Below, in pieces: positions 10,310 through 20,258 of a DNA stretch of 64,000 nt. Location: NCBI GenBank assembly GCA_020698575.1, contig CM036245.1:2538223-2602222 (forward strand), in the 5' to 3' direction. The position numbers and the translations under genes are program-made. Under the pieces are notes generated by a model. It ran no database searches. It had not been told where the DNA came from and was given only the letters and a program-made list of their open reading frames with translations. Source of the stretch: Bostrychus sinensis (taxonomy: Eukaryota; Chordata; Actinopteri; Gobiiformes; Eleotridae). Position 1 is the first letter of the stretch. Each line of letters begins with the position of its first letter.

Positions 10310-11260
10310 ATGAGAAACTCCAGTCAGGTTTCCCATTTCATTCTGGGAGCCTACTTTGACCCTGGGCCTTTGAGATGGCTGTATTTTCTCATCCTAATGT
10401 CTGTGTATGCTCTGATAGTGCTGTCCAACCTGCTTCTCATCGTCGTCATCTGTTTGAACAGAACTCTACACGAACCTATGTACATCTTTATCTGTAGTTT
10501 ATTTATCAATGAGATTTATGGCAGTACTGGGTTATGTCCATTTCTCTTAGTTCAGATTCTTAAAGACGTCCACACTGTTTCCTATCACATGTGCCTTCTA
10601 CAGATATTCTGTCTTTATTCCTATGCAGGTGTAAGTTTCACAAACCTTGCTGTCATGTCGTACGACCGATACGTGGCCATATGCTTCCCTCTGCAGTACA
10701 ACACTCGCATGAACTCCAACAAAGTTGCATTTCTCATAGCTTTAATTTGGCTGCCTGTGTTTGTGGCCATGCTAGTCTTGATTCTCCTCACATCGTCTTT
10801 AACACTTTGTGGAAACTTCATCAACAATGTTTACTGTGATAACTACAATGTTGTAACTTTGTCCTGTTCTGACACAACTGTGAATAACTTGTATGAACTG
10901 ATGGCTGTGACTGTTATCATAGGGGCCCCATTAGGAGTCATATTTTTCACATATATCCGTATTCTCAGAGTGTGTTTTAATGGATCTAAACAGACGCAGC
11001 AGAAGGCTCTGAGCACCTGTACGCCTCACCTCTGTGCAGTTGCAAACTTCTCTTTTGGAGCCTCATTTTCTATTATTCAAACCAGAGTTGATCTAAGCCA
11101 TTGGCCCCAGATATTGACAATAATTTTGTCATTCTATAATGGAATCTGTGAGCCACTGTTCAACCCACTCATGTACGGCCTAAACCTGTTCAAAATCAGA
11201 AAAGCATGTAAAAGTTTATTTTTTAAGTCCAAAAATATAATAAAGATGGAGATGAAGTGA
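10310..11260 (+). CDS. Odorant receptor, unit 1 (intact)
   Basis: A 316-residue seven-helix odorant receptor in a single coding exon. Residues: sequon Asn-Ser-Ser at 3-5, helix 1 about 23-48 with Asn40, His-Glu-Pro-Met-Tyr at 54-58, helix 3 cysteine at 95, Ser-Tyr-Asp-Arg-Tyr at 117-121, helix 4 about 139-162, loop-2 cysteines near 167, 176 and 186, Lys-Ala-Leu-Ser-Thr-Cys at 232-237, and Asn-Pro-Leu-Met-Tyr at 285-289. The frame is open from 10253, but the Met at 10310 fits the family N-terminus and has A at -3. An AATAAA lies at 11530-11535. It is nearly identical to the 15956 gene (about eight residue differences), so the duplication is recent. Expected in olfactory neuron cilia; ligand unknown. 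Confidence 0.95.
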   Translation: MRNSSQVSHFILGAYFDPGPLRWLYFLILMSVYALIVLSNLLLIVVICLNRTLHEPMYIFICSLFINEIYGSTGLCPFLLVQILKDVHTVSYHMCLLQIFCLYSYAGVSFTNLAVMSYDRYVAICFPLQYNTRMNSNKVAFLIALIWLPVFVAMLVLILLTSSLTLCGNFINNVYCDNYNVVTLSCSDTTVNNLYELMAVTVIIGAPLGVIFFTYIRILRVCFNGSKQTQQKALSTCTPHLCAVANFSFGASFSIIQTRVDLSHWPQILTIILSFYNGICEPLFNPLMYGLNLFKIRKACKSLFFKSKNIIKMEMK

Positions 11261-12118
11261 AAAACAATGTCTTTGTCATTTTTGGAACAGTAACAAAAAC
11301 AGTCGTATATGTTTTTTTAAAATTACATCAGATTTGAAAATTAGTATCTCTATGAAGAACCTAAAGTTTATTTATTTTAACAAACTTAGACTTAGATTGT
11401 CAAACATCAGCTGTTTACAACAATAACAATTTGGAGCCTTTTTCTTTGGAAGGACAAGGTCTAAAGGTGGAATAGTTTAAAATTAAGATGGATAAATGTT
11501 GGTCCTAAATTGTCTTGTGATTGAGTCCGAATAAAATTTTTTTTTCTGTCCCCATTTTATCGTCTGTTTGACTTAAATGTATTTAACTCTGAGTGCCTCA
11601 CATAAACTCAGACTAACTTAAGTGATTTATTTAAACTCAAAGTAAATCTGAATTTGGTTTTGGCTGTTATGTCTCTGTTAACTCTCTGAACCAAATCCGG
11701 CCTGGTTCAGACAGGTGCTGGATTTTCTGTCCTGAATTCAGTCCTAAATTACAGTTCTTTCCTTTTTTACATTAAGCAGCCGAATGATTTCTTGTTCCTT
11801 GGTTTCTTTTCCTGGATTTTGTAATATCTACTACAAAAACCTTACTCATCAGTCCAGGAATCAAACCCAGGACCTTTTTCTGTGAGTCATCAGAGCTAAC
11901 CACTTTGCCACCGTGACACTGTAAATGTGACAGTGTAAAAGGCCCACACCGCCCCTTACGACCGTGGGGAGAAATGCAACAGTGAAAGGACTGCAGCTCC
12001 AGCTCCTCATTGCATTCTTTCCAGTTCAATTTGACTCTGTATGTGAGAGAGAGACGTTTTTATACTTCTCAAAAAGGCCGCTTTTATGATAATGACTTTT
12101 GACCGCTCTTATGTGAAC
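11261..12118. repeat. Duplicated OR 3' flank with tRNA-like SINE and old repeat
   Basis: This flank is repeated almost base for base at 16907-17765, and in weaker form at 20259-21300 and, inverted, at about 58560-58878. It contains a poly(A) signal near 11530, a reverse-strand tRNA-like segment at 11838-11925 (B-box-like GGTTTGATTCC), and a repeat at about 11930-12115 (AAAGGCCCACACCGCC followed by a GAGAGAGACG block) that is also at 21110-21300. No coding content is supported. Confidence 0.7.
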
Positions 12119-14342
12119 TGCCACCTTAACGTGGTGAGGGACAGGTCCTAGGTGACAGACTAAAAGCAGTTCCCAAAGCCCCCTATGAATAGTTTCAGAA
12201 CAAGGACCATGATGTCACCTGGTACGGCGCAGCTGGGGCCCCACACTTGAGCCAGGCCTGGGGTTGGAGCTTGAATGCGGGCGCCTGGTGGCCAGGCCTT
12301 TGCCCATAGGGCCCGACATTGGCCCTACCTCCTTTGGCTCACCACCCTCAGAGGAAACTGGAGGTGACAGGTGCAGTGTGGATCTGGCAGCAGTCGAAGG
12401 CGGGTGCCTCAACAACCCAGTCCCCGGACACAGCTTCTAGCTGTAAGGACATGGAATGTCACCTCACCCCAACCTCACAATGTATTGTGAGGTTGGGAAC
12501 ATCTGGCTGAGTCTCTGTCAGAGGGGTCTACTCCCACCTCCAGAACTTTGACCAGATTTCAAGGGAGGCTGGAGACATGGAATCTGAGTGGACCATGTTC
12601 TCTGCCTCTGTTGTCTACGCAGTCGTTTGGAGCTGTGGCTGTAAGGTCTCTGGTGCCTGGCACCAACCCCAGAACCCGGTGGTGGACACTGAAGTAAGGG
12701 ATGCTGTCAGGCTGAAGAAGGAGTCCTCTGGAGCCTGGCTGTGGGGCTCCTGAGGCAGCTGACAGGTACCAGGCTAAGCTGCAGCCCGGGCGGCTGTGGA
12801 GGCAAAAACTCAGGTCTGGGAGGAGTTTGGGGAGGCCATGGAGGAGGACTCAAAGAGGTTCTGGCAAACTGTCCGGTGCCTCAGGAAGGGAAGCAGTGCT
12901 TCACCAACATTGTTTACAGTGGAGGTGGGGAGCTGTGACCTCAACTGGGAATGTTGTCGGGCGGTGGAAGGAATACTTTTAGTATGTACTTTTAGTTTAC
13001 TGACACGCCTTCTGTTGAGGATGCAGAGGCTGGGGATACAGGGATGGACTCATTTATCACCCAAGCTGAAGTCTCTGAGGTCAAAAAGCTCCTCAGTGAC
13101 AAGGCACCAGGGGTAGATGAGATCTACCCTGAGTACCTTAAGTATCTGCTGGATGTTGAGGGACTGTGTTGACTCATCTCTGCAGCATCGCGTGGCGGTC
13201 GGAGACAGTTCCTCTGGACTCAGACTGAGGTGGTCCCTCTTTTTAAGAAGGGGGACTGGAGGTGTGTTCCAACTACAGAGGGACCGCACTCCTCAGCCTC
13301 CCTGGGAAAGTCTACTCCAGGGACTGGAGAGGAGAACCTCAGATTCAGGAGGAACAATGCGGTTCTCAACTGGAAAAGGGTGGCGCCCTCTCCAGGTGGG
13401 AGGAGAGTCCAGCCTCAGGAGGAGGTTAAGTATCTCAGGTGTTGTTCTCAGTGAGGGGAGGATGGAGCTGAGACTGACAGGAGATCACTGCAGCGTCTGC
13501 AGGAATGTGCTCGTATCGCTCTGTGGTGGTGAAGAAGGAGCTGAGCCCAAAGGCAAAGCTCTGGATTTACCATCGATCTATGTTCCTACTCTCACCTATG
13601 TTCCTACCTCACCTATGTTCCTACCTCACCTATGTTCCTACCTCACCTATGTTCCTACTCTCACCTATGTTCCTACTCTCACCTATGTTCCTCCTCTCAC
13701 CTATGTTCCTACCTCACCTATGTTCCTACTCTCACCTATGTTCCTACCTCACCTATGTTCCTCCTCTCACCTATGTTCCTACCTCACCTATGTTCCTACT
13801 CTCACCTATGTTCCTACCTCACCTATGTTCCTACTCTCACCTATGTTCCTACTCTCACCTATGTTCCTACTCTCACCTATGTTCCTACCTCACCTATGTT
13901 CCTGCTCTCACCTATGTTCCTACTCTCACCTATGTTCCTACTCTCACCTATGTTCCTAACTCACCTATGTTCCTACTCTCACCTATGTTCCTACTCTCAC
14001 CTATGTTCCTACCTCACCTATGTTCCTACTCTCACCTATGTTCCTACCTCACCTATGTTCCTGCTCTCACCTATGTTCCTGAGCTCTGGGTCAGGACTAA
14101 AGGACAGATCCTGGATACAAGCGGCTGAAATGAGTTTCCTCCGCAGGGCGCTCCCTTAGAGAGAGGGGGAGGAGCTCTGTCACCCAGGAGGAGCTCGGAG
14201 TAGAGCTGCTGCTCCCCCACATTAAGAGGAGCAGCTGAGGCTCAGGCATCTGTTCCAGAGACTCCTGTCCTGACCTCATGTCCCACCAGGAGAGGCCCAG
14301 GGAAGACCTAGGACACGCTGGAGGGACAATGTCTCTCGCCTG
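12119..14342 (+). mobile_element. Rex3-like RTE LINE copy, degenerate, with minisatellite
   Basis: A non-LTR retrotransposon relic. The 5' part (12119-12370) matches the start region of other copies in this window. Around 13095 the frame reads Asp-Lys-Ala-Pro-Gly-Val-Asp-Glu-Ile, the start of the RTE reverse-transcriptase domain. The C-terminal region near 13500-13580 gives Val-Val-Lys-Lys-Glu-Leu-Ser, and 14085-14340 gives Ala-Glu-Met-Ser-Phe-Leu-Arg-Arg and arginine-rich end sequence. Most of the catalytic palm is deleted and many stops occur. The repeat array at 13570-14082 has grown inside the C-terminal coding part. Family assignment (RTE, Rex3-like) is from memory of fish elements, with the 3' end in the 47.5 kb copy as support. 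Confidence 0.75.
13570..14082 (+). repeat. 17/18-bp minisatellite grown inside the LINE
   Basis: About 29 tandem units of CTATGTTCCTACTCTCAC (18 bp) or CTATGTTCCTACCTCAC (17 bp), mixed irregularly. One unit encodes Tyr-Val-Pro-Thr-Leu-Thr, which is normal single-copy coding sequence of the LINE C-terminus (compare the 47.5-49.9 kb copy). All three forward frames stay open, which gives long but meaningless ORFs such as 13117-13959. Confidence 0.95.
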
Positions 14343-14900
14343 TGTAGCATATGTGTTATTGAATTATAATACAATGGCTGGTAGTGATATTGGAATCTAA
14401 TAGGCTACTGATCAGAAGTCTAGTAATCGGCTACGGAAAGAGTGACAGAGACGGGAGTTTGCAGTTGCTGTGACAGATAGTTGTGTTCAGGCCATGAGTA
14501 CGAACAAAGGGCTATGGGTCACTTTTTGGTCAGAAGGAGTGACCTAGAACTGTTTTAAACATCCCAAACCACTAATATTCTCAGAACTTTGGGGTGTGAC
14601 TACACTAATATATTAAAAGATCGGGCGTGGTACCTTTACACTTTTGTTCCCATCACACTGAGGGAGTGTGTAACAAATATCACGTCCACGACAAACTGAA
14701 CTTTAGTTTTTCCTCTTATGAGACGATGCTTCAGTGTATTTTCCCAGGGGTTGCCACTTAGCCATTTTATGTTATTTTTTTTTCACTAACTTCAAATACA
14801 TTTTTCGCCAACCTTGACTTTTAGGTTAAATAAAATCGACTTTTTGTTAATGTTCAGGGGGTCAGATTTGCATCTGTTTTGGACGCCTTCAGTAAGAATA
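14343..14900. repeat. Dispersed repeat shared with 21.7 kb
   Basis: The part 14476-14730 matches 21742-21960 closely: both contain GTGTTCAGGCCATGAGTACG, a GGGCTATGGGTCACTTTTTGG block and GGGCGTGGTA. It belongs to an old non-coding repeat family also related to the AAGCTGCAAGCAG element at 21.1 kb. No gene is visible. Confidence 0.6.
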
Positions 14901-15004
14901 ACTTTATAATAATAAAGTTAGTTGTGCAGTAGTCGCCCCTTTGGAGATGAATGTTTGAGTGTGGTCGACTTTGACCTGGTCGTATGGTTTGAACTGAGGC
15001 TGTT

Positions 15005-15205
15005 CCATGACGTCGTTGGTTTGTTGGTGGATATTTTGAACTGGGAGGGGCCTAGAGAAAGTGTGATAAAGCCCAGTTTGTGTGGGGGCCCTGAGAGGCA
15101 CCAGGGGCCTCTCCACTGTTGCAGCTCTGGTCCCACTCTCAACTCTTTATGCTCCACTCTGTGCTCCACTAACTCCAGCTACAACAGGTTTATGATATAT
15201 CTTGA
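15005..15205 (+). promoter_or_regulatory. Conserved upstream island of OR unit 2
   Basis: Counterpart of the island at 9495, 0.75-0.95 kb before the ATG at 15956. It has TGACGTCG at 15008-15015, GAACTGGGAGGGGCC at about 15038-15052, a degenerate O/E-like position, TGATAAAG near 15063-15070 and GGGGGCCCTGAGAGGC after it, then a TTTATGCTCCACTCTG block and CAACAGGTTTATG that could end a non-coding first exon. Promoter role inferred from conservation. Confidence 0.5.
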
Positions 15206-15955
15206 AGGTCTTAAAATCAAAAGAGCCATAAGGAAATTCACATTTTTCTGCAGGTTTAAAAATGACTGTTGTTTGGATTAATTTCTGAGTCATTTAACAA
15301 TGTTTAAATTCAGCTAATATTTTGTCACCAGAAGCTTCTTAAAGGTTTTTGATCTGTTTTGTCTTCTGTGCATGTATTTCTGAAGTTTAAAAGTGCAGGT
15401 TTAAAAAATATTATCTTGAATTTATATTGGAATTTTCAAATGAGTATTCTCTGCTTCCAGACGTCTTGAGCAGAGCAAACCCAGTGTAAATTCAAGCATG
15501 ATTTTGGTTGTTGATAAGTCTGTTATTTGGTATTTCAATTCCATTTTTGTGCAAACTGAGCAGCTGAAAGAGTCCTGAACTGATCTTTGTTTAAAATATT
15601 TCTTACAGCTGAAGACCATTTAGCTGTTTTAGAGGTTATTTATCTAATTTGATATTTTATACAACAAAAACACACTTTAGTCTCTTGCCGCCCATTTTCT
15701 AAGATTTAATTGAGTCCTGGTTTAGTTCATCATTTAATTTTAAGACTTGATTATTGATATTACAAGACCAGACAAACTAATGCCTTCCCTCACATTTCAA
15801 ACTGTGTTTAGGCCGTGATGATATTGATAGTTTAACATGCTAAATCTGCTTTTTCATTTCTAAATTATAGTTTTTATGTAGCTTAGTAGCTTAAATCTAT
15901 GCTGCGGTGTTGCAGTTACAGTTTGATGCTGTGTTTCCAAACCAAAAGCAGGACC

Positions 15956-16906
15956 ATGAGAAACTCCAGTCAGGTTTCCCATTTCACTCTGGGAGCCTAC
16001 TTTGACCCTGGGCCTTTGAGATGGCTGTATTTTCTCATCCTAATGTCTGTGTATGCTCTGATAGTGCTGTCCAACCTGCTTCTCATCGTCGTCATCTGTT
16101 TGAACAGAACTCTACACGAACCTATGTACATCTTTCTCTGTAGTTTATTAATCAATGAGATTTATGGCAGTACTGGGTTATGTCCATTTCTCTTAGTTCA
16201 AATTCTTAAAGACGTCCACACTGTTTCCTATCACATGTGCCTTCTACAGATATTCTGTCTTTATTCCTATGCAGGTGTAAGTTTCACAAACCTTGCTGTC
16301 ATGTCGTACGACCGATACGTGGCCATATGCTTCCCTCTGCAGTACAACACTCGCATGAACTCCAACAAAGTTGCATTTCTCATAGCTTTAATTTGGCTGT
16401 CTGTGTTTGTGGCCGCTCTAGTCTTGATTCTCCTCACATCGTCTTTAACTCTTTGTGGAAACCTCATCAACAATGTTTACTGTGATAACTACAATGTTGT
16501 AACTTTGTCTTGTTCTGACACAACTGTGAATAACTTGTATGAACTGATGGCTGCGACTGTCGTCATAGGGGCCCCATTAGGAGTCATATTTTTCACATAT
16601 ATCCGTATTCTCAGAGTGTGTTTTAATGGATCTAAACAGACGCAGCAGAAGGCTCTGAGCACCTGTACGCCTCACCTCTGTGCAGTTGCAAACTTCTCTT
16701 TTGGAGCCTCATTTTCTATTATTCAAACCAGAGTTGATCTAAGCCATTGGCCCCAGATATTGACAATAATTTTGTCATTCTATAATGGAATCTGTGAGCC
16801 ACTGTTCAACCCACTCATGTACGGCCTAAACCTGTTCAAAATCAGAAAAGCATGTAAAAGTTTATTTTTTAAGTCCAAAAATATAATAAAGATGGAGATG
16901 AAGTGA
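15956..16906 (+). CDS. Odorant receptor, unit 2 (intact)
   Basis: A 316-residue odorant receptor, the recent tandem copy of the 10310 gene. All key motifs are present: Asn-Ser-Ser sequon, His-Glu-Pro-Met-Tyr, Ser-Tyr-Asp-Arg-Tyr, Lys-Ala-Leu-Ser-Thr-Cys, Asn-Pro-Leu-Met-Tyr. Differences from its twin are few and mostly lie in helices 1, 2, 4 and 5 (for example Met154 to Ala in helix 4, Val200 to Ala and Ile203 to Val in helix 5), regions that in ORs line the binding pocket. The upstream island, 3' flank and LINE are duplicated with it. The start is chosen at 15956 for the same reason as for its twin; the frame is open from 15899. Confidence 0.95.
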   Translation: MRNSSQVSHFTLGAYFDPGPLRWLYFLILMSVYALIVLSNLLLIVVICLNRTLHEPMYIFLCSLLINEIYGSTGLCPFLLVQILKDVHTVSYHMCLLQIFCLYSYAGVSFTNLAVMSYDRYVAICFPLQYNTRMNSNKVAFLIALIWLSVFVAALVLILLTSSLTLCGNLINNVYCDNYNVVTLSCSDTTVNNLYELMAATVVIGAPLGVIFFTYIRILRVCFNGSKQTQQKALSTCTPHLCAVANFSFGASFSIIQTRVDLSHWPQILTIILSFYNGICEPLFNPLMYGLNLFKIRKACKSLFFKSKNIIKMEMK

Positions 16907-17765
16907 AAAACAATGTCTTTGTCATTTTTGGAACAGTAACAAAAACAGTCGTATATGTTTTTTTAAAATTACATCAGATTTGAAAATTAGTATCTCTATG
17001 AAGAACCTAAAGTTTATTTATTTTAACAAACTTAGACTTAGATTGTCAAACATCAGCTGTTTACAACAATAACAATTTGGAGCCTTTTTCTTTGGAAGGA
17101 CAAGGTCTAAAGGTGGAATAGTTTAAAATTAAGATGGATAAATGTCAGTCCTAAATTGTCTTGTGATTGAGTCCGAATAAAAAATTTTTTTTCTGTCCCC
17201 ATTTTATCGTCTGTTTGACTTAAATGTACTTAACTCTGAGTGCCTCACATAAACTCAGACTAACTTAAGTGATTTATTTAAACTCAAAGTAAATCTGAAT
17301 TTGGTTTTGGCTGTTATGTCTCTGTTAACTCTCTGAACCAAATCCGGCCTGGTTCAGACAGGTGCTGGATTTTCTGTCCTGAATTCAGTCCTAAATTACA
17401 GTTCTTTCCTTTTTTACATTAAGCAGCCGAATGATTTCTTGTTCCTTGGTTTCTTTTCCTGGATTTTGTAATATCTACTACAAAAACCTTACTCATCAGT
17501 CCAGGAATCAAACCCAGGACCTTTTTCTGTGAGTCATCAGAGCTAACCACTTTGCCACCGTGACACTGTAAATGTGACAGTGTAAAAGGCCCACACTGCC
17601 CCTTACGACTGTGGGGAGAAATGCAACAGTGAAAGGACTGCAGCTCCAGCTCCTCATTGCATTCTTTCCAGTTCAATTTGACTCTGTATGTGAGAGAGAG
17701 ACGTTTTTATACTTCTCAAAAAGGCCGCTTTTATGATAATGACTTTTGACCGCTCTTATGTGAAC

Positions 17766-18850
17766 TGCCACCTTAACGTGGTGAGGGACAGGTCCTAGGT
17801 GACAGACTAAAAGCAGTTCCCAAAGCCCCCTATGAATAGTTTCAGAACAAGGACCATGATGTCACCTGGTACGGCGCAGCTGGGGCCCCACACTTGAGCC
17901 AGGCCTGGGGTTGGAGCTTGAATGCGGGCGCCTGGTGGCCAGGCCTTTGCCCATAGGGCCCGACATTGGCCCTACCTCCTTTGGCTCACCACCCTCAGAG
18001 GAAACTGGAGGTGACAGGTGCAGTGTGGATCTGGCAGCAGTCGAAGGCGGGTGCCTCAACAACCCAGTCCCCGGACACAGCTTCTAGCTGTAAGGACATG
18101 GAATGTCACCTCACCCCAACCTCACAATGTATTGTGAGGTTGGGAACATCTGGCTGAGTCTCTGTCAGAGGGGTCTACTCCCACCTCCAGAACTTTGACC
18201 AGATTTCAAGGGAGGCTGGAGACATGGAATCTGAGTGGACCATGTTCTCTGCCTCTGTTGTCTACGCAGTCGTTTGGAGCTGTGGCTGTAAGGTCTCTGG
18301 TGCCTGGCACCAACCCCAGAACCCGGTGGTGGACACTGAAGTAAGGGATGCTGTCAGGCTGAAGAAGGAGTCCTCTGGAGCCTGGCTGTGGGGCTCCTGA
18401 GGCAGCTGACAGGTACCAGGCTAAGCTGCAGCCCGGGCGGCTGTGGAGGCAAAAACTCAGGTCTGGGAGGAGTTTGGGGAGGCCATGGAGGAGGACTCAA
18501 AGAGGTTCTGGCAAACTGTCCGGTGCCTCAGGAAGGGAAGCAGTGCTTCACCAACATTGTTTACAGTGGAGGTGGGGAGCTGTGACCTCAACTGGGAATG
18601 TTGTCGGGCGGTGGAAGGAATACTTTTAGTATGTACTTTTAGTTTACTGACACGCCTTCTGTTGAGGATGCAGAGGCTGGGGATACAGGGATGGACTCAT
18701 TTATCACCCAAGCTGAAGTCTCTGAGGTCAAAAAGCTCCTCAGTGACAAGGCACCAGGGGTAGATGAGATCTACCCTGAGTACCTTAAGTATCTGCTGTA
18801 TGTTGAGGGACTGTGTTGACTCATCTCTGCAGCATCGCGTGGCGGTCGGA
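17766..18850 (+). mobile_element. Rex3-like LINE, unit 2 copy, cut at junction
   Basis: Near-identical duplicate of 12119-13203. It carries the same 5' region and the same Asp-Lys-Ala-Pro-Gly-Val-Asp-Glu-Ile segment near 18745, and ends at 18850 where the third OR unit is joined. It did not arrive by its own transposition: it was copied as a passenger of the OR duplication, and it lacks the 3' part and the minisatellite. Confidence 0.85.
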
Positions 18851-19307
18851 TGATTTTGGTTGTTGATAAGTCTGTTTTTTGGTATTTCAATTCCATTTTT
18901 GTGCAAACTGAGCACCTGAAAGAGTCCTCACCTGATCTTTGTTTAAAATATTTCTTACAGCTGAAGACCATTTAGCTGTTTTAGAGGTTATTTATCTAAT
19001 TTGATATTTTATGCAACAAAAACACACTTTAGTCTCTTGCCGCCCATTTTCTAAGATTTAATTCAGTCCTGGTTTAATTCATCATTTAATTTTACGACTT
19101 GATTATTGATATTACAAGACCAGACAAACTAATGCCTTCCCTCACATTTCAAACTGTGTTTAGGCCGTGATGATATTGATAGTTTAACATGCTAAATCTG
19201 CTTTTTCATTTCTAAATTATAGTTTTTATGTAGCTTAGTAGCTTAAATCTATGCTGCGGTGTTGTAGTTACAGTTTGATGCTGTGTTTCCAAATCAAAAG
19301 CAGGACG
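18851..19307 (+). repeat. Truncated 5' flank of OR unit 3
   Basis: Matches 15499-15955 with an offset of 3352 bp, but begins abruptly after LINE sequence. Only about 460 bp of the OR upstream region is kept, so the conserved island found at -0.6 to -0.95 kb in units 1 and 2 is absent. Confidence 0.85.
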
Positions 19308-20258
19308 ATGAGAAACTCCAGTCAGGTTTCCCATTTCACTCTGGGAGCCTACTTTGACCCTGGGCCTTTGAGATGGCTGTATTTTCTCATCCTAATGTCT
19401 GTGTATGCTCTGATAGTGCTGTCCAACCTGCTTCTCATCGCCGTCATCTGTTTGAACAGAACTCTACACGAACCTATGTACATCTTTCTCTGTAGTTTAT
19501 TTATCAATGAGATTTATGGCAGCACTGGGTTATGTCCATTTCTCTTAGTTCAGATTCTTAAAGACGTCCACACTGTTTCCTATCACATGTGCCTTCTACA
19601 GATATTTTGTCTGTATTTTTATGCAGGTGTAAATTTCACAAACCTTGCTGTCATGGCGTACGACCGATACGTGGCCATATGCTTCCCTCTGCAGTACAAC
19701 ACTCGCATGAACTCCAACAAAGTTGCATTTCTCATAGCTTTGATTTGGCTGCCTGTGTTTGTGACCACTTTAGTCATGATGTTTCTCACAACATCTCTCA
19801 AGCTTTGTGGAAAGGTAATTGACAAAGTTTTCTGTGATAACTACTGCATTATTAAACTGGCCTGTTCTGATACAACAGTGAACAATATTTATGAACTCAT
19901 TGTAGCATTCCTAATAGTTATGATTCCTCTAGGTATCATTTTTTTCACATATGTCCGTATTCTCAGAGTGTGTTTTAATGGATCCAAACAGATGCGGCAG
20001 AAGGCTCTGAGCACCTGTACGCCTCACCTCTGTTCACTTGTAAACTTTTCTTTTGGAGCCTCTTTTTACATTATTCAAACTAGAGTTGATGTAAGACATT
20101 GGCCCCAAATATTGACGATAATTTTGTCGTTATATCACGTAATCTGTGAGCCGCTGTTCAACACAATCATGTACGGCCTGAACCTGTCCAAAATCAGAAA
20201 TGTGTGTAAAAGTTTATTTTTCAAGTCTAAAAATAAAGTAATGATAGAAATGAAGTGA
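19308..20258 (+). CDS. Odorant receptor, unit 3 (intact, mosaic)
   Basis: A 316-residue odorant receptor. Residues 1 to about 150 are almost the same as the 10310 and 15956 genes (about six differences). From helix 4 on the sequence is very different (Leu-Met-Met-Phe-Leu-Thr-Thr-Ser-Leu, Cys-Ile-Ile-Lys-Leu-Ala-Cys, Lys-Ile-Arg-Asn-Val-Cys), in places nearer to the 1369 gene. The DRY-type motif reads Ala-Tyr-Asp-Arg-Tyr. Helix 7 has Asn-Thr-Ile-Met-Tyr, so the usual proline of NPxxY is replaced. The frame is intact, but the upstream island is missing, so expression is uncertain. Confidence 0.93.
   Translation: MRNSSQVSHFTLGAYFDPGPLRWLYFLILMSVYALIVLSNLLLIAVICLNRTLHEPMYIFLCSLFINEIYGSTGLCPFLLVQILKDVHTVSYHMCLLQIFCLYFYAGVNFTNLAVMAYDRYVAICFPLQYNTRMNSNKVAFLIALIWLPVFVTTLVMMFLTTSLKLCGKVIDKVFCDNYCIIKLACSDTTVNNIYELIVAFLIVMIPLGIIFFTYVRILRVCFNGSKQMRQKALSTCTPHLCSLVNFSFGASFYIIQTRVDVRHWPQILTIILSLYHVICEPLFNTIMYGLNLSKIRNVCKSLFFKSKNKVMIEMK

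Larger units (their letters stand above)
15005..18850 (+). repeat. Tandem OR duplication, unit 2
   Basis: Second copy of the stretch 9495-13203. From the OR onward the offset is 5646-5647 bp, and identity is so high that the 3' flank and the LINE differ at only a few bases. The 5' flank between island and gene is more diverged. The copy stops abruptly at 18850 inside the LINE, where the sequence jumps to a third copy of the OR 5' flank (18851 equals 15499). Confidence 0.9.

Noticed and set aside
13117..13959. 280-codon open frame, and overlapping frames 13505-14128 and 13632-14159
   Set aside because: They are open only because the 17/18-bp minisatellite has no stops in any forward frame; the sequence is LINE plus tandem repeat, not a protein gene.
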